Below, in pieces: positions 1 through 9,506 of a DNA stretch of 64,000 nt. The stretch spans positions 186,001 through 250,000 of the forward strand of contig JAOWLD010000003.1 of NCBI GenBank assembly GCA_025751475.1. The letters run 5' to 3'. A program made the translations under genes and the position numbers. Source of the stretch: Rhodobacteraceae bacterium XHP0102 (GTDB lineage: Bacteria; Pseudomonadota; Alphaproteobacteria; Rhodobacterales; Rhodobacteraceae). The notes below the pieces were generated by a model. It made no database searches. It worked only from the letters and a program-made list of their open reading frames with translations, and had not been told where the DNA came from. Position 1 is the stretch's first letter. Every line of letters starts with the position of its first letter.

Positions 1-229
1 CGACATTGCGCCCAGAGCCGCCATGGCCGATTTCGGTCGCCTCGAACAGCGCGACACGCGCCCCCATACGCGCGGCCTCCAAAGCGGCGCAAAGCCCAGT
101 GAAGCCGCCGCCCACAACCGCCAAATCAACCTGATCGGGCAGAGCGACCAACGGGTCTGGCGTGATCCGCTCAACGGCGGTGTCCTGCCAAAGATTGCCC
201 TTAGAGCCAAAAGCACCAGACGCCTGCAT
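1..229 (-). CDS. FAD-dependent oxidoreductase of the DAO family, N-terminal fragment
   Basis: Only the first 76 codons are in the window; the gene runs off the left edge. The protein has a Rossmann nucleotide-binding start, with VVGGGFTG at about residues 38-45, then a beta strand ending in FEA and a GHGGSGRN segment. This arrangement is typical of D-amino-acid oxidase-like enzymes such as gamma-glutamylputrescine or sarcosine oxidases. The substrate cannot be told from this fragment. The ATG at 229 is the only good start. It lies just downstream of glutaryl-CoA dehydrogenase on the same strand (18 bases between), so the two are probably cotranscribed. Confidence 0.75.
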   Translation of the reverse strand, partial: MQASGAFGSKGNLWQDTAVERITPDPLVALPDQVDLAVVGGGFTGLCAALEAARMGARVALFEATEIGHGGSGRNV

Positions 230-247
230 CGGCGCGCCCCTTTGTGA

Positions 248-1462
248 TTAGAAAAACGCCTGAAGCCCTGTTTGCGCGCGCCCCAAAATAAGGGCGTGCA
301 CGTCATGCGTGCCTTCATAGGTGTTGACCGTCTCAAGGTTCTGCGCGTGCCGCATCACGTGATATTCCGCCATGATCCCATTGCCGCCATGCATATCCCG
401 CGCATCGCGCGCCACAGCGAGGGCTTTGCCGCAATTGTTGCGCTTGATCAGGCTGATCAATTCGGGCGCACAGCTGCCCTCATCCATCATCCGACCTGCG
501 CGCAATGCGCCCTGTAGGCCAAGCGCGATTTCCGTCTGCATATCGGCCAGTTTTTTCTGAAACAGCTGCGTTTGTGCAAGGGGGCGGTCAAATTGACGGC
601 GGTCCAGCCCATATTGGCGTGCACGGTGCCAACAATCCTCGGCTGCGCCCATCACCCCCCAGGCAATGCCATAGCGCGCGCGGTTGAGGCACCCAAATGG
701 CCCCTTGAGGCCCTCGACATTTGGCAAAAGCGCGTCTTCTGGCACGGCCACCTGATCCATCACGATCTCGCCCGTGACCGAGGCGCGCAATGAAAGTTTG
801 CCTTCGATCTTGGGCGCAGACAGGCCCTTCATCCCTTTCTCAAGGATGAACCCACGGATTTTGCCGCCATGGGCCTCGGATTTGGCCCAAACGATGAAGA
901 CATCCGCGATTGGCGCGTTGGAAATCCACATCTTGGCGCCATTGAGCACATATCCATCCGCCGTTTTCGTGGCGGTGGTTTTCATTCCTGCAGGGTCCGA
1001 GCCTGCTTCGGGTTCTGTTAAGCCGAAACAGCCGATCATCTCGCCGCTGATCAGCTTGGGCAGATATTTTTGTTTCTGGTCTTCTGACCCGTAGGCATGG
1101 ATTGGATAGATCACGAGGCTTGATTGCACCGACATCATCGAGCGATAGCCTGAATCAACGCGCTCCACCTCCCGCGCGATCAGGCCGTAGCTGACGTAGC
1201 TTGCACCGAGCCCGCCATAGGTTTCTGGCACGGTTACACCCAGCAAACCCATCTCGCCCATCATCGGAAACAGTTCAGGCGCACTTGTCTCGTGCAAATA
1301 GGCCTGCGTCACACGTGGGCTGAGATGCTCCTGCGCGAAGGCCTGTGCGCTTTGCGCGATCATCGCCTCCTCTGAGGTGAGCTGCGCAGAAAGATGAAAC
1401 GGGTCCGCCCATTCAAACGGGGCCAAGGCGGGGCCTGATTTGGGAGTTTGACCATCGGGCAT
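248..1462 (-). CDS. gcdH: glutaryl-CoA dehydrogenase
   Basis: Acyl-CoA dehydrogenase family flavoenzyme, 404 residues, that oxidatively decarboxylates glutaryl-CoA to crotonyl-CoA in lysine and tryptophan breakdown. The FAD-binding middle region has [13 protein letters not shown] and [12 protein letters not shown]. The C-terminus carries [17 protein letters not shown] at about residue 380, whose Glu383 is the expected catalytic base; this motif is specific for glutaryl-CoA dehydrogenase within the superfamily. An upstream in-frame ATG would add 20 residues, but the ATG at 1462 has a good GGAG site nine bases before it and matches the family start. The FAD oxidoreductase follows in the same direction. 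Confidence 0.93.
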   Translation of the reverse strand: MPDGQTPKSGPALAPFEWADPFHLSAQLTSEEAMIAQSAQAFAQEHLSPRVTQAYLHETSAPELFPMMGEMGLLGVTVPETYGGLGASYVSYGLIAREVERVDSGYRSMMSVQSSLVIYPIHAYGSEDQKQKYLPKLISGEMIGCFGLTEPEAGSDPAGMKTTATKTADGYVLNGAKMWISNAPIADVFIVWAKSEAHGGKIRGFILEKGMKGLSAPKIEGKLSLRASVTGEIVMDQVAVPEDALLPNVEGLKGPFGCLNRARYGIAWGVMGAAEDCWHRARQYGLDRRQFDRPLAQTQLFQKKLADMQTEIALGLQGALRAGRMMDEGSCAPELISLIKRNNCGKALAVARDARDMHGGNGIMAEYHVMRHAQNLETVNTYEGTHDVHALILGRAQTGLQAFF

Positions 1463-1538
1463 CGTTACACACTCCTTTTCGTAGGTTTCACCGAATGTGC
1501 CGCGATCCGCGGGCGGGTTCAACCCATCTGCTATGGGA

Positions 1539-2195
1539 TCACCGAAGGCCCAACCGCTTTTTCAAGCTGCGCTTCCAACGGAACATCAGATGGACGCGCC
1601 GCGCATGACGCAAATCTGCTATGGTTACAGCGGGGGTTTTGGTCACGGCCATGCGGCGCAAGATTGTCAGGGTGCCTGCGCGGGCCTCCATTTTGAAATC
1701 GGGGTTATGGGCAAGGAAGGTGTCAATTGCCCAGCCCACGCCAGGGAAAGCCGCGCCGTGATCATGTAAGGCAATCACACCGCCTGCAGGCACGCAATCG
1801 GCCCATTGAAGATCGACCGTCACGTAGTAATGTCGATGGTCGCCATCAATAAAAACGAAATCAAACATTTGACCAGAGGCCCGAGCGGGGGCGATGAAAT
1901 CCTGTGTCACCCCTTTCCAAAAGGTTACGCTTTGCGGATCAATCCCCGCCGATGTCAGGTTGCGGGTGATGATATTTTCTTGATCGGGGTAATAGGTCAG
2001 CGGGTCGATGACAAAAAAAGCAGGGCGCGCTTGAGGGTCATATTGTCCCATCATCTCCTTCAACGTGCCGCCTGCCGCCGTGCCAATTTCCAAATGCGCG
2101 CCTGAAAATGCGGAATTTTTCAAGGTTTCCAACAAAAGCCCGCGTTCTTCGGCGGTGCATTCGGATTCGAGCGTTGTTGCGCTAGGTCTGGCCAT
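1539..2195 (-). CDS. class I SAM-dependent methyltransferase (Methyltransf_24-like)
   Basis: A 218-residue protein with the first SAM-binding motif [11 protein letters not shown] and a later [13 protein letters not shown] strand with acidic residues. These fit small class I methyltransferases of the type found beside glycosyltransferases and cephalosporin-hydroxylase-like enzymes. The substrate is unknown. The C-terminal 45 residues are rich in Arg and Lys ([22 protein letters not shown] is the tail). The ATG at 2195 is chosen over one at 2246 because the extra 17 residues look non-homologous; neither has a strong ribosome site. It is divergent from clpP. Confidence 0.7.
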   Translation of the reverse strand: MARPSATTLESECTAEERGLLLETLKNSAFSGAHLEIGTAAGGTLKEMMGQYDPQARPAFFVIDPLTYYPDQENIITRNLTSAGIDPQSVTFWKGVTQDFIAPARASGQMFDFVFIDGDHRHYYVTVDLQWADCVPAGGVIALHDHGAAFPGVGWAIDTFLAHNPDFKMEARAGTLTILRRMAVTKTPAVTIADLRHARRVHLMFRWKRSLKKRLGLR

Positions 2196-2263
2196 TGGTT
2201 GTCTTCCCCATATCTCTTGCCTGCGGCATTGCGCGATTAAGGCCACAAGTCAAGCGGGCCACC

Positions 2264-2292
2264 CTTGCAGCCCCTGCCGTGCAAGACTAAGA
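2264..2292 (+). promoter_or_regulatory. candidate heat-shock-type promoter of clpP
   Basis: CTTGCA, 17 bases, then CTAAGA. The CTTG-type -35 box resembles alphaproteobacterial RpoH promoters, and clpP is commonly under RpoH control. The match is by eye; the -10 box is weak. Confidence 0.3.
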
Positions 2293-2357
2293 CTCTTGGT
2301 AAGAATTCGATGATACTGCGCAGATCACAGCGATTAACCCCAAGTTGAGGATGCCCC

Positions 2358-2984
2358 ATGAAAGATCCGATTGATACCTACATGAACACGCTTGTGCCGA
2401 TGGTGGTCGAGCAAACCTCGCGCGGGGAGCGGGCCTATGATATCTTCTCCCGTCTGCTCAAAGAACGGATCATCTTTATCTCTGGCCCCATCCATGACGG
2501 AATGTCGAGCTTGATCGTGGCACAGCTTTTGCACCTTGAGGCAGAGAACCCCTCAAAAGAGATTTCCATGTATATCAACAGCCCAGGTGGCGTGGTGACA
2601 TCGGGCCTGTCGATCTATGACACGATGCAATATATCAAACCCAAGGTTTCAACCTTGGTTGTGGGGCAGGCGGCTTCGATGGGGTCGCTTCTGCTCACCG
2701 CAGGTGAAGCGGGAATGCGTTTTTCCCTGCCCAACAGCCGCATCATGGTGCACCAGCCGTCAGGCGGGTATCAGGGTCAGGCGACCGATATCATGATCCA
2801 TGCGCAAGAGACGCAAAAGCTGAAAGATCGTCTTAACCAGATCTATGTGAAACACACAGGCCAGAAATTTGAAAAAGTGGTCGAGGCGTTGGAACGTGAC
2901 AATTTCATGGATGCCACGCAGGCGAAAGACTGGGGTTTGATTGACCAGATCGTGGAAAGCCGCGCCGCGCTGGAGGAAAAGTAA
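2358..2984 (+). CDS. clpP: ATP-dependent Clp protease proteolytic subunit
   Basis: Serine protease subunit that forms the double heptameric ClpP chamber and degrades proteins fed in by ClpX or ClpA in the cytoplasm. The length of 208 residues is normal. The catalytic triad is visible: Ser107 in GQAASMGS, His132 in [10 protein letters not shown] and Asp181 in ALERDNFM. The hydrophobic N-terminal loop ([10 protein letters not shown]) that contacts the ATPase is also present. The ATG at 2358 follows a GAGGA site seven bases upstream. Its partner clpX lies 153 bases downstream. Confidence 0.98.
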   Translation: MKDPIDTYMNTLVPMVVEQTSRGERAYDIFSRLLKERIIFISGPIHDGMSSLIVAQLLHLEAENPSKEISMYINSPGGVVTSGLSIYDTMQYIKPKVSTLVVGQAASMGSLLLTAGEAGMRFSLPNSRIMVHQPSGGYQGQATDIMIHAQETQKLKDRLNQIYVKHTGQKFEKVVEALERDNFMDATQAKDWGLIDQIVESRAALEEK

Positions 2985-2994
2985 CACAGGCACG

Positions 2995-3017
2995 GGCGGG
3001 GCAGATATGACCCCGCC
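2995..3017 (+). other. hairpin between clpP and clpX
   Basis: GGCGGGG pairs with CCCCGCC around a nine-base loop. No T-run follows, so it is more likely an mRNA-stabilising or Rho-associated hairpin than an intrinsic terminator. Confidence 0.4.
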
Positions 3018-3037
3018 TCATGCAATTTGGCGTTGTG

Positions 3038-3066
3038 GTGACGGTTTTGCTGTTCTACGCTATGAT
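3038..3066 (+). promoter_or_regulatory. candidate sigma-70 promoter of clpX
   Basis: GTGACG, 17 bases, then TATGAT, which matches sigma-70 boxes 4/6 and 5/6 with ideal spacing. The start of transcription would be near 3073, 65 bases before the clpX start codon. It implies that clpX can be transcribed apart from clpP. Confidence 0.45.
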
Positions 3067-3137
3067 CCAAATATGAAACAGGCGAAAAGAGTTTGCGGCA
3101 GGGGCCGTTCCTGCCGAACCGTTCAAAGGTGAAAGAG

Positions 3138-4406
3138 ATGGCTGATTCCGCCAGTGGCGACACAAAAAACACGCTTTACTGCTCGTTTTGCGGCAAAAGC
3201 CAACACGAGGTGCGCAAACTTATTGCGGGTCCGACTGTGTTCATTTGCGATGAATGTGTCGAGCTGTGTATGGACATCATCCGCGAGGAAACAAAATCCT
3301 CAAGCCTGAAATCCACGGATGGCGTGCCAAGCCCGCGCGACATTTGCGCGGTTCTGGACGATTACGTGATTGGCCAAGAGCACGCCAAGCGCGTCCTTTC
3401 GGTGGCCGTGCACAACCATTACAAACGCCTGAACCATTCTGACAAATCCGAGATTGAACTGGCGAAGTCAAACATCTTGCTGATCGGCCCCACGGGCTGC
3501 GGCAAGACGCTGTTGGCGCAAACCTTGGCGCGGATCTTGGATGTGCCGTTCACGATGGCCGATGCGACCACGCTGACCGAGGCGGGCTATGTGGGGGAGG
3601 ATGTGGAAAACATCATCCTCAAATTGTTGCAGGCCTCTGAATATAACGTGGATCGCGCGCAGCGTGGGATTGTCTATATTGACGAGGTCGACAAGATCAC
3701 GCGCAAATCCGATAACCCCTCCATCACCCGCGATGTATCGGGCGAGGGGGTGCAGCAGGCGCTTCTGAAAATCATGGAAGGCACCGTTGCCAGCGTGCCG
3801 CCCCAAGGTGGGCGCAAACATCCGCAGCAGGAATTTCTGCAAGTGGATACAACCAATATCCTGTTCATCTGTGGCGGGGCCTTTGCGGGGTTGGAAAAAA
3901 TCATCGCGCAGCGCGGCAAAGGGTCGGCCATCGGCTTTGGCGCTGATGTAAAGGACAACGACAGCCGCGGTGTCGGTGAGATGTTCACCGAGCTTGAGCC
4001 AGAGGACCTGCTCAAATTTGGTTTGATCCCCGAATTTGTGGGCCGCTTGCCCGTCATCGCCACATTGACCGATCTTGATGAGGCGGCTTTGGTGACCATT
4101 CTGACCGAACCGAAAAACGCGCTTGTGAAGCAATATCAACGCCTGTTTGAATTGGAAGATGTGAAGCTGAAATTCACCGATGACGCGCTTTCCGCCATCG
4201 CCAAACGGGCCATTCAGCGCAAAACGGGTGCACGTGGCCTGCGGTCGATCATGGAGGATATCCTGCTCGATACCATGTTCGAATTGCCCGGCTCCGAAGG
4301 GGTGTTGGAGGTGGTCGTCAATGACGAGGCGGTGACATCCGATGTGCAGCCCCTGATGATCTATGCCGATCGCAAAAAGGACGAGGCCGCCTCCTCGGCG
4401 GGCTAG
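3138..4406 (+). CDS. clpX: ATP-dependent Clp protease ATP-binding subunit ClpX
   Basis: AAA+ unfoldase, 422 residues, that recognises, unfolds and threads substrates into ClpP. An N-terminal zinc-binding domain has Cys15, Cys18, Cys37 and Cys40 (CSFC and CDEC). The Walker A motif is GPTGCGKT at 117-124, the pore loop GYVG at 150-153 and the Walker B motif IVYIDEVD at about 178-185. The RKH substrate loop follows in GGRKHPQQ. The start at 3138 is preferred over an in-frame ATG at 3093, because the extra 15 residues are not part of the family and AAAGGTGAAAGAG precedes 3138. The stop is three bases from the stop of the convergent gene at 4410. Confidence 0.98.
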   Translation: MADSASGDTKNTLYCSFCGKSQHEVRKLIAGPTVFICDECVELCMDIIREETKSSSLKSTDGVPSPRDICAVLDDYVIGQEHAKRVLSVAVHNHYKRLNHSDKSEIELAKSNILLIGPTGCGKTLLAQTLARILDVPFTMADATTLTEAGYVGEDVENIILKLLQASEYNVDRAQRGIVYIDEVDKITRKSDNPSITRDVSGEGVQQALLKIMEGTVASVPPQGGRKHPQQEFLQVDTTNILFICGGAFAGLEKIIAQRGKGSAIGFGADVKDNDSRGVGEMFTELEPEDLLKFGLIPEFVGRLPVIATLTDLDEAALVTILTEPKNALVKQYQRLFELEDVKLKFTDDALSAIAKRAIQRKTGARGLRSIMEDILLDTMFELPGSEGVLEVVVNDEAVTSDVQPLMIYADRKKDEAASSAG

Positions 4407-4409
4407 GGA

Positions 4410-5432
4410 TCACCGCATCCAATAGCCTGCATTGCGCAGACGATTGCGAATGACCTGCTCCTTTCGGGGCAGGTTTTTTTGATCGAATAACGCCCGCGCC
4501 GCGCGTCCCTTGCCTTGATAAACCAGCTTTTTCAGCGGCTCATAGGCCTTCAATACCTTCTTGTATTTTTGCGGTGCGGTAATGGTCTCCAGCGCCGTGA
4601 TCACCGCATCGCTTTCGCGCGCATAAAGCAGGGGGATCAGGCGGTAATGGCAGGAATGGCTGCCATCGAGATATCCCTGTGGCAGGGCATCCGCCCCCCC
4701 GCCAAAGGAATGAATCACTAAGGGCAGCGCCACTTGATCGAGCCACGGATCAAGCGATTGACAGGCCAGTTCGGGCAAATCCCGATCGCGGATCGTGCAG
4801 GCATATTCTGCAAACCGCGCGCCGAATTCAGGGGCGGAGCGGTGATAGAAAAAACCCGCGTTGAAATAGGGATAATGCCGCCAATAATCGGGCGGATATG
4901 CGGGGTTGACCGCCGCGCCCATGTTCAGATCAAAAAGCGCATAAAGCGCCCCCCAGATGCCCGCATAATCAGGCCCGTAAAGCGGTGGTTCGGGCCATGT
5001 GCCCGCAACCCGCAGCGAGGCGGAGGGGCGATTGAAATCAAAGGGAATATCGCACAGCTCGCCCGTGATCAGCGTATCACTGTCAAAGAAGATGAAAGGC
5101 CGCCCCTCGGGCATGGCGCCCAACGCCTCAATCTTATTGCCATAGGGGTAGCTTGCGCCGAAATGGTGATTGTGAAACGGCAGGACCTCCGCCCCCAAAT
5201 CGCGCAAAAGACCCCTGATCTGCGGATCGTTGATGCGCGGGTCTTTGGGCCATAATGGGCCAGGTTGCGGTTCGGCAACATAAAGCTTGCCTGCAAAGCG
5301 TGGGGAATAGGCGCGCAAAGACAGCGCGAAAAGCGCCGCCTCATATTGCCACCGCCCCGCTTGGGCAATGATGACAATGTCAAAATCCTGCTCTGGCGCA
5401 GGGTGCGCCTGTGGTGTTTTTTCTTTGGCCAT
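4410..5432 (-). CDS. putative glycosyltransferase-like protein (DxD motif)
   Basis: A 340-residue soluble protein that begins with a nucleotide-sugar-type beta strand (FDIVIIAQAGRWQYEAALFALSL). It has YPYGNKIEAL near residue 95 and a DSD motif in FIFFDSDTLI at 117-119, as expected for a metal- and sugar-nucleotide-binding GT-A fold. PYFNAGFFYH near residue 190 resembles the acceptor-side NAGV/F segment of glycogenin-like enzymes. Donor and acceptor are unknown. It converges with clpX (three bases between stops) and diverges from the phosphatase at 5571. The family assignment is inferred from motifs only. Confidence 0.55.
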   Translation of the reverse strand: MAKEKTPQAHPAPEQDFDIVIIAQAGRWQYEAALFALSLRAYSPRFAGKLYVAEPQPGPLWPKDPRINDPQIRGLLRDLGAEVLPFHNHHFGASYPYGNKIEALGAMPEGRPFIFFDSDTLITGELCDIPFDFNRPSASLRVAGTWPEPPLYGPDYAGIWGALYALFDLNMGAAVNPAYPPDYWRHYPYFNAGFFYHRSAPEFGARFAEYACTIRDRDLPELACQSLDPWLDQVALPLVIHSFGGGADALPQGYLDGSHSCHYRLIPLLYARESDAVITALETITAPQKYKKVLKAYEPLKKLVYQGKGRAARALFDQKNLPRKEQVIRNRLRNAGYWMR

Positions 5433-5570
5433 ATGTCCCGTAACCCTTTGGACAGGTCATGCTTAGGCCTGTTTTCCCGCGCTGTCACGGGGCAAATCAC
5501 CACGCCCTCTTGGCAAGCCTCTTGGGCGCTGCGATAGAGGGTCGCGCAGCATGAAAAAGGGGCAGGGTGC

Positions 5571-6227
5571 ATGGCAGCGATTATTTTCGATCTAGACGGC
5601 ACATTGATTGATGCTGCCCCCGATATCCGCGCAACCGCCAATAAAGTGCTGGCAGAAGAAGGCGCGGCCCCGATCAGTCTTGAGGAAACCAAATCCTTTA
5701 TCGGCAATGGCGCGCGGGTCTTCGTGGAGCGGATGTCGAACCTCCGCAATCTGCCCGATGCGGGGTTTGAGGCGCGCCACCGCCGCTTCCAACAGGTCTA
5801 TGTCGAGGCGCATGATCACACCGTGATTTATGAGGGCGCATTGGCCGCGCTGGGCGATTTGCGCGCGGCGGGCCATCGTTTGGGGCTGTGCACCAACAAA
5901 CCGCTTCTGCCCACGCAATCGGTTTTGGCGCATTTCGAGCTGAACGGCTATTTTGACCATGTCATCGCAGGCGACAGCCTGTCAGAGCGCAAACCAGACC
6001 CCGCCCCTTTGCAGGCTGTGGCCACGGCGCTTGGGGTTTCGCCTGTGATCTATGTGGGCGACAGCATGACCGATGCGCTGACCGCTGAGGCCGCAGGCGC
6101 GCCGTTTTTGCTTTACACCGAGGGCTATAATCATGGCCGCTTGGCCGAGATGAAGCGCGCCGCCACATTCAGACACCATGGCGAGATGGTCGCGCAAATC
6201 AACGCGATGCTTGCTACAGCGGCATAA
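5571..6227 (+). CDS. gph: HAD hydrolase, probable phosphoglycolate phosphatase
   Basis: Haloacid dehalogenase superfamily, subclass IA, 218 residues. The nucleophile motif is FDLDGTLID at 5-13 (Asp7, Asp9). Motif II is LCTNKP near residue 107, the lysine motif is in SERKPDP, and the acidic motif is YVGDSMTD. Overall it matches phosphoglycolate phosphatase, which removes 2-phosphoglycolate arising from DNA repair or from oxygenation by Rubisco. Related HAD phosphatases share these motifs, so the exact substrate is inferred. The ATG at 5571 follows AGGGTGC. Confidence 0.8.
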   Translation: MAAIIFDLDGTLIDAAPDIRATANKVLAEEGAAPISLEETKSFIGNGARVFVERMSNLRNLPDAGFEARHRRFQQVYVEAHDHTVIYEGALAALGDLRAAGHRLGLCTNKPLLPTQSVLAHFELNGYFDHVIAGDSLSERKPDPAPLQAVATALGVSPVIYVGDSMTDALTAEAAGAPFLLYTEGYNHGRLAEMKRAATFRHHGEMVAQINAMLATAA

Positions 6228-6257
6228 GATCAAACCACCAATTTCGGACGGGGAAAA

Positions 6258-6341
6258 TGGTGGGCGACCCTGGAATCGAACCAGGCATGGGTCTCCCCGG
6301 CGGAGTTACAGTCCGCTGCCGCACCTTGCAGCACGTCGCCC
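6258..6341 (-). tRNA. tRNA-Tyr (anticodon GTA)
   Basis: The acceptor strand GGGCGAC pairs with GTCGCCC, followed by discriminator A and an encoded CCA. The anticodon stem GCGGA/TCCGC encloses the loop CTGTAAC with anticodon GTA (plus-strand bases 6307-6309). The variable arm is long, as in class II tRNAs, and the T arm is CCTGG-TTCGATT-CCAGG. Confidence 0.97.
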
Positions 6342-6438
6342 GACGCGAGAGGCGGGATAGCCGCCACGGGCCTCAGGGTCAAGGGCAAATGCGCGCTTTT
6401 GACTTGCAGTTTTTCCTGCAGAGTGGTCATGGTCAGCC

Positions 6439-7224
6439 ATGGTAAAAAAACCGACATGGGTGGTGGAAAAGGAACGCGGCGCAAAGGCGGCTGCGGCGGC
6501 CACGATTTGGCTGTTTGGTCTGCACGCGGTGCGCGATGCGCTGATGAATCCTGCGCGGCAAAAATTGCGCTTGATCCTGACCAAAAACGCACATGACAAA
6601 TTGGCCGATGCGATTGCCGTTGCCGCGATTGAGCCAGAATTGGTGGATCCGCGTAAATTCAACGCGCCGCTTGATCCGCAATCCGTTCACCAAGGGGCGG
6701 CTCTTGAGGTTAAGGCGCTTGATTGGGGCAGTTTGGCCGATGTGGCATTGTCGGAGGGGCATGGCCCTGCACGGCTGTTGCTGCTCGATCGGGTGACAGA
6801 CCCGCATAATGTCGGGGCAATCCTACGCTCCGCCGAAGTGTTCGGCGCGCGTGCGGTGATCGCGCCCGCCCGCCATGCCGCGCCCGAGACTGGGGCGCTG
6901 GCCAAAACCGCCTCAGGCGCATTGGAGCGGCAACCTTATCTGCGGGTCAAGAACCTTGGCGATGCGATGGAAGACCTCAAGGCGATGGGTTATATCTGCC
7001 TTGGTCTTGCAGGCGAGGCCGTGGACGAGATCGACAGTATTGCAGATCAATATCGGGATCGCCCGCTTGCGCTTGTTCTTGGCGCTGAGGGGCCAGGATT
7101 GCGGGAACGCACGCGCGAGCTGTGCGACCATTTGGTCAAAATCCCTTTTGCCGCTGATTTTGGCTCCCTCAATGTCTCAAATGCGGCGGCTGTCGCCCTA
7201 TATTCTGTGAGAGCAAAGATATAG
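6439..7224 (+). CDS. rlmB: TrmH-family rRNA methyltransferase, probable RlmB
   Basis: SPOUT-class 2'-O-methyltransferase, 261 residues, probably modifying G2251 of 23S rRNA. An N-terminal substrate-binding domain begins at WLFGLHAVRDAL. The three SPOUT motifs follow: LLDRVTDPHNVGAILRSAEV (about 114-133), LVLGAEGPGLR, and IPFAADFGSLNVSNAAAVALY at the end, which build the SAM-binding knot. No clear ribosome site precedes the ATG at 6439. It is divergent from tRNA-Tyr and is followed 15 bases later by a zinc-ribbon gene. Confidence 0.88.
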   Translation: MVKKPTWVVEKERGAKAAAAATIWLFGLHAVRDALMNPARQKLRLILTKNAHDKLADAIAVAAIEPELVDPRKFNAPLDPQSVHQGAALEVKALDWGSLADVALSEGHGPARLLLLDRVTDPHNVGAILRSAEVFGARAVIAPARHAAPETGALAKTASGALERQPYLRVKNLGDAMEDLKAMGYICLGLAGEAVDEIDSIADQYRDRPLALVLGAEGPGLRERTRELCDHLVKIPFAADFGSLNVSNAAAVALYSVRAKI

Positions 7225-7239
7225 GGGGAGGGCGCGCTG

Positions 7240-7533
7240 ATGCCCTATGATCGCAAAATTGCAACGTGCTGCTATTGTGGACGGCGAACCGTGTTGCAAC
7301 TGACCGCGCGCGGCGGACATGAATTGGCCTGTGGGTCATGTGGTGCGCCAATCCACCAGATGAAGGCGTTGAAACCAGCCGAGACAGCGGCAAAATATTC
7401 CGCCCCAAAACCGCGCCCGCCTGTCGATTTCATTCATCCTAGCCTGAAATCCAAAAAGAAAAAGAAAAAGAAAAATCTTTGGAAAAAGGCTTTTGGTGAG
7501 ATCGTTGATCTGGTGGAGGATATCATCGACTGA
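7240..7533 (+). CDS. small zinc-ribbon protein with a lysine run
   Basis: A 97-residue protein I cannot assign. Residues 10-34 form a treble-cysteine ribbon with Cys10-x2-Cys13 and Cys31-x2-Cys34, likely holding one zinc ion. A linker rich in Pro and Ala follows, then a run of seven lysines in a basic patch (around residues 70-82), and an acidic, hydrophobic tail (FGEIVDLVEDIID). The basic stretch suggests contact with nucleic acid or acidic lipid, which is inference. The start has a strong GGGGAGGG site six bases upstream. It probably shares a transcript with the rRNA methyltransferase. Confidence 0.7.
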   Translation: MPYDRKIATCCYCGRRTVLQLTARGGHELACGSCGAPIHQMKALKPAETAAKYSAPKPRPPVDFIHPSLKSKKKKKKKNLWKKAFGEIVDLVEDIID

Positions 7534-7590
7534 CCTCACATTTGCGTGGGTCACGGTTTTCGCAGGGCAGGGGCGGTCCTATATTTGTGA

Positions 7591-7687
7591 TACGCCAAAC
7601 GGCCCGGAACGCCGTTCTGGTTGTTGTTACTGTCCCTCGTTCCGTAACTTATCGCCTGCGCGCCCTAGGGTTCGCAGGCGTTTTTTT
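7591..7687 (+). ncRNA. candidate small RNA with intrinsic terminator
   Basis: Between the zinc-ribbon gene and hisE lie three successive hairpins: AACGGC/GCCGTT (7598-7616), GTTAC/GTAAC (7626-7648) and the terminator at 7653-7687. A TATATT box sits at 7580-7585 with TTTTCG 17 bases before it, so transcription could start near 7591 and give an RNA of about 97 nucleotides. There is no open reading frame. It could instead be only the 3' untranslated region of the zinc-ribbon gene. I do not recognise it as a named RNA. Confidence 0.4.
7653..7687 (+). terminator. intrinsic terminator
   Basis: CGCCTGCG pairs with CGCAGGCG around a 12-base loop, followed directly by seven T residues. It terminates plus-strand transcripts facing the his operon; the last two bases overlap the end of hisE. 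Confidence 0.85.
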
Positions 7688-7997
7688 ATCTGCTGGCTTT
7701 TTCGGCAAGCCCGCTTTGCCCGCTGCGCCGTTCAAGCTCGGCCAAGACATCCGAGAATGCCACATCGCGCGCGGCCAGCATGACCAAAAGATGATAGATT
7801 ACATCCGCCGCTTCCCGCGTCAGCGCCGCGCGGTCGCCTTTGACAGCCTCAATGATGGCTTCAACCGCTTCTTCGCCAAATTTCTCGGCCGCTTTTTCAG
7901 GCCCATTGGACAGAAGTTTAGCGGTCCAACTGCTTTCAGGATCGGCGCCTTTGCGGGCTTCGATTGTTTTTGCCAACTCGGTCAGAATATCACTCAT
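7686..7997 (-). CDS. hisE: phosphoribosyl-ATP pyrophosphatase
   Basis: A 103-residue enzyme that hydrolyses phosphoribosyl-ATP to phosphoribosyl-AMP, the second step of histidine synthesis. The all-alpha MazG-like fold shows [18 protein letters not shown] and [17 protein letters not shown], with the metal-binding EExxE/ExxD pattern. It is the last gene of the hisBHAFE operon; its ATG overlaps the hisF stop codon (ATGA). hisI is not fused to it here and lies elsewhere. Confidence 0.95.
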   Translation of the reverse strand: MSDILTELAKTIEARKGADPESSWTAKLLSNGPEKAAEKFGEEAVEAIIEAVKGDRAALTREAADVIYHLLVMLAARDVAFSDVLAELERRSGQSGLAEKASR

Positions 7998-8755
7998 GTC
8001 AGCCTCATTGGGATGCCTGCCTTGGCCATATGCGCCTTTGCTTCGGCTATGGTATAGGTTCCGAAATGAAAAATCGAGGCGGCCAAGACCGCGCTTGCCT
8101 TGCCGATGGTGACCCCTTCGACCAAGTGATCCAAATTCCCCACCCCGCCCGAGGCGATCACAGGCACAGGCACGGCCTCGGACACGGCACGCGTTAGGGG
8201 CAGGTTAAACCCCGATTTCGTGCCATCGCGATCCATCGAGGTCAGCAAAATTTCTCCTGCGCCCTTTTGGGCGACAAGCTGTGCGAATTCCACCGCATCA
8301 ATGCCTGTGGGTTTGCGTCCGCCATGGGTGAAAATCTCCCATTTACCATCGCTGACGGTTTTGGCGTCAATGGCCACAACGATGCATTGGCTGCCGAATT
8401 TATCGGCGGCGCGCGCGACCACATCGGGGTCGGCCACAGCCGCGGAATTGAAGCTGACCTTATCGGCCCCCGCCAGCAGCAGATTGCGCACATCTTCCAC
8501 TGTGCGCACGCCGCCGCCGATGGTCAGCGGCATGAAACATTGCTCTGCGGTGCGCGTGGCCAGATCATACATGGTGCCACGGTTTTCATGGGTGGCGTGG
8601 ATGTCCAAGAAACACAACTCATCCGCGCCTGCCGCATCATAGGCGCGGGCCTGTTCCACAGGGTCGCCCGCATCAATCAAATCCACGAAATTCACACCCT
8701 TAACCACGCGGCCATCAGCCACGTCCAAGCAGGGGATGATCCGTGTCTTGAGCAT
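7994..8755 (-). CDS. hisF: imidazole glycerol phosphate synthase, cyclase subunit
   Basis: TIM-barrel subunit, 253 residues, that uses ammonia from HisH to turn PRFAR into imidazole glycerol phosphate and AICAR. Asp11 in [11 protein letters not shown] is one catalytic acid, and [10 protein letters not shown] contains the second. Phosphate-binding loops are seen in GGGVRT and ASGGVG. The ATG overlaps the hisA stop by one base (TAATG), indicating translational coupling. Confidence 0.97.
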   Translation of the reverse strand: MLKTRIIPCLDVADGRVVKGVNFVDLIDAGDPVEQARAYDAAGADELCFLDIHATHENRGTMYDLATRTAEQCFMPLTIGGGVRTVEDVRNLLLAGADKVSFNSAAVADPDVVARAADKFGSQCIVVAIDAKTVSDGKWEIFTHGGRKPTGIDAVEFAQLVAQKGAGEILLTSMDRDGTKSGFNLPLTRAVSEAVPVPVIASGGVGNLDHLVEGVTIGKASAVLAASIFHFGTYTIAEAKAHMAKAGIPMRLT

Positions 8756-9480
8756 TACACGCCCTCACGCAACGCGGCCAAGGCCGCCGCCAGATCAAGC
8801 GCCCCATCATAAAGGGCGCGGCCCGAAATCGCGCCTGCAATCACGCCTGTGTCGCGCAGCGCGATGAGATCGGCCAATGATGACACGCCACCCGAGGCAA
8901 TCACCGGCAGGGTTGTTGCGCGCGCCAAGGCCTCGGTCGCCTCGATATTCGGGCCTGCCATCGCGCCATCGCGATTGATGTCGGTGTAAATGATCGCGGC
9001 GACCCCTGCATCTTCAAAGGATTTGGCCAGATCAGTGACCATGATATCGGTTTCCTCTGCCCAACCACGGGTGGCCACGCGGCCCTCGCGCGCGTCAAGA
9101 CCTACAGCGATTTGATTGGGAAAGCGCCGCGCCGCTTCGCGCACCAAATCAGGGTTTTCCACCGCCACCGTGCCTAGAATGACCCGCGATATGCCGCGCG
9201 TAAGCCACATCTCTATCGTGGCCATGTCGCGGATGCCCCCGCCAAGCTGAGTTGGCACATCGGCATCCGCCAAAATTGCCTCAACCGCCGCCGCATTGAC
9301 AGGCGTGCCTGCAAAAGCCCCATTAAGATCCACCAAATGCAGATATTCACACCCCGCATCCACAAAGGCGCGCGCCTGTGCAGCGGGGTCATCGTTGAAC
9401 ACGGTCGCCTGTGTCATCTCGCCTTTGTAAAGGCGCACGGCCTGTCCATCTTTGAGGTCAATCGCGGGGTAAAGGATCAT
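8755..9480 (-). CDS. hisA: phosphoribosylformimino-5-aminoimidazole carboxamide ribotide isomerase
   Basis: TIM-barrel isomerase, 241 residues, that converts ProFAR to PRFAR. Asp8 in [12 protein letters not shown] and the acid in YTDINRDGA are the expected catalytic pair; GGGIRD and ASGGVSS are the phosphate loops. An in-frame TTG at 9519 would add 13 residues and overlap hisH, but the ATG at 9480 gives the standard family start. The ribosome site before it (AGAAAG) is weak. Confidence 0.95.
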   Translation of the reverse strand: MILYPAIDLKDGQAVRLYKGEMTQATVFNDDPAAQARAFVDAGCEYLHLVDLNGAFAGTPVNAAAVEAILADADVPTQLGGGIRDMATIEMWLTRGISRVILGTVAVENPDLVREAARRFPNQIAVGLDAREGRVATRGWAEETDIMVTDLAKSFEDAGVAAIIYTDINRDGAMAGPNIEATEALARATTLPVIASGGVSSLADLIALRDTGVIAGAISGRALYDGALDLAAALAALREGV

Positions 9481-9506
9481 TTTATCTTTGGTCTTTCTAA
9501 GCGAGG

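Noticed and set aside
2941-3132. 63-codon frame between clpP and clpX
   Set aside because: It overlaps the clpP end, spans a hairpin and promoter, and has no domain.
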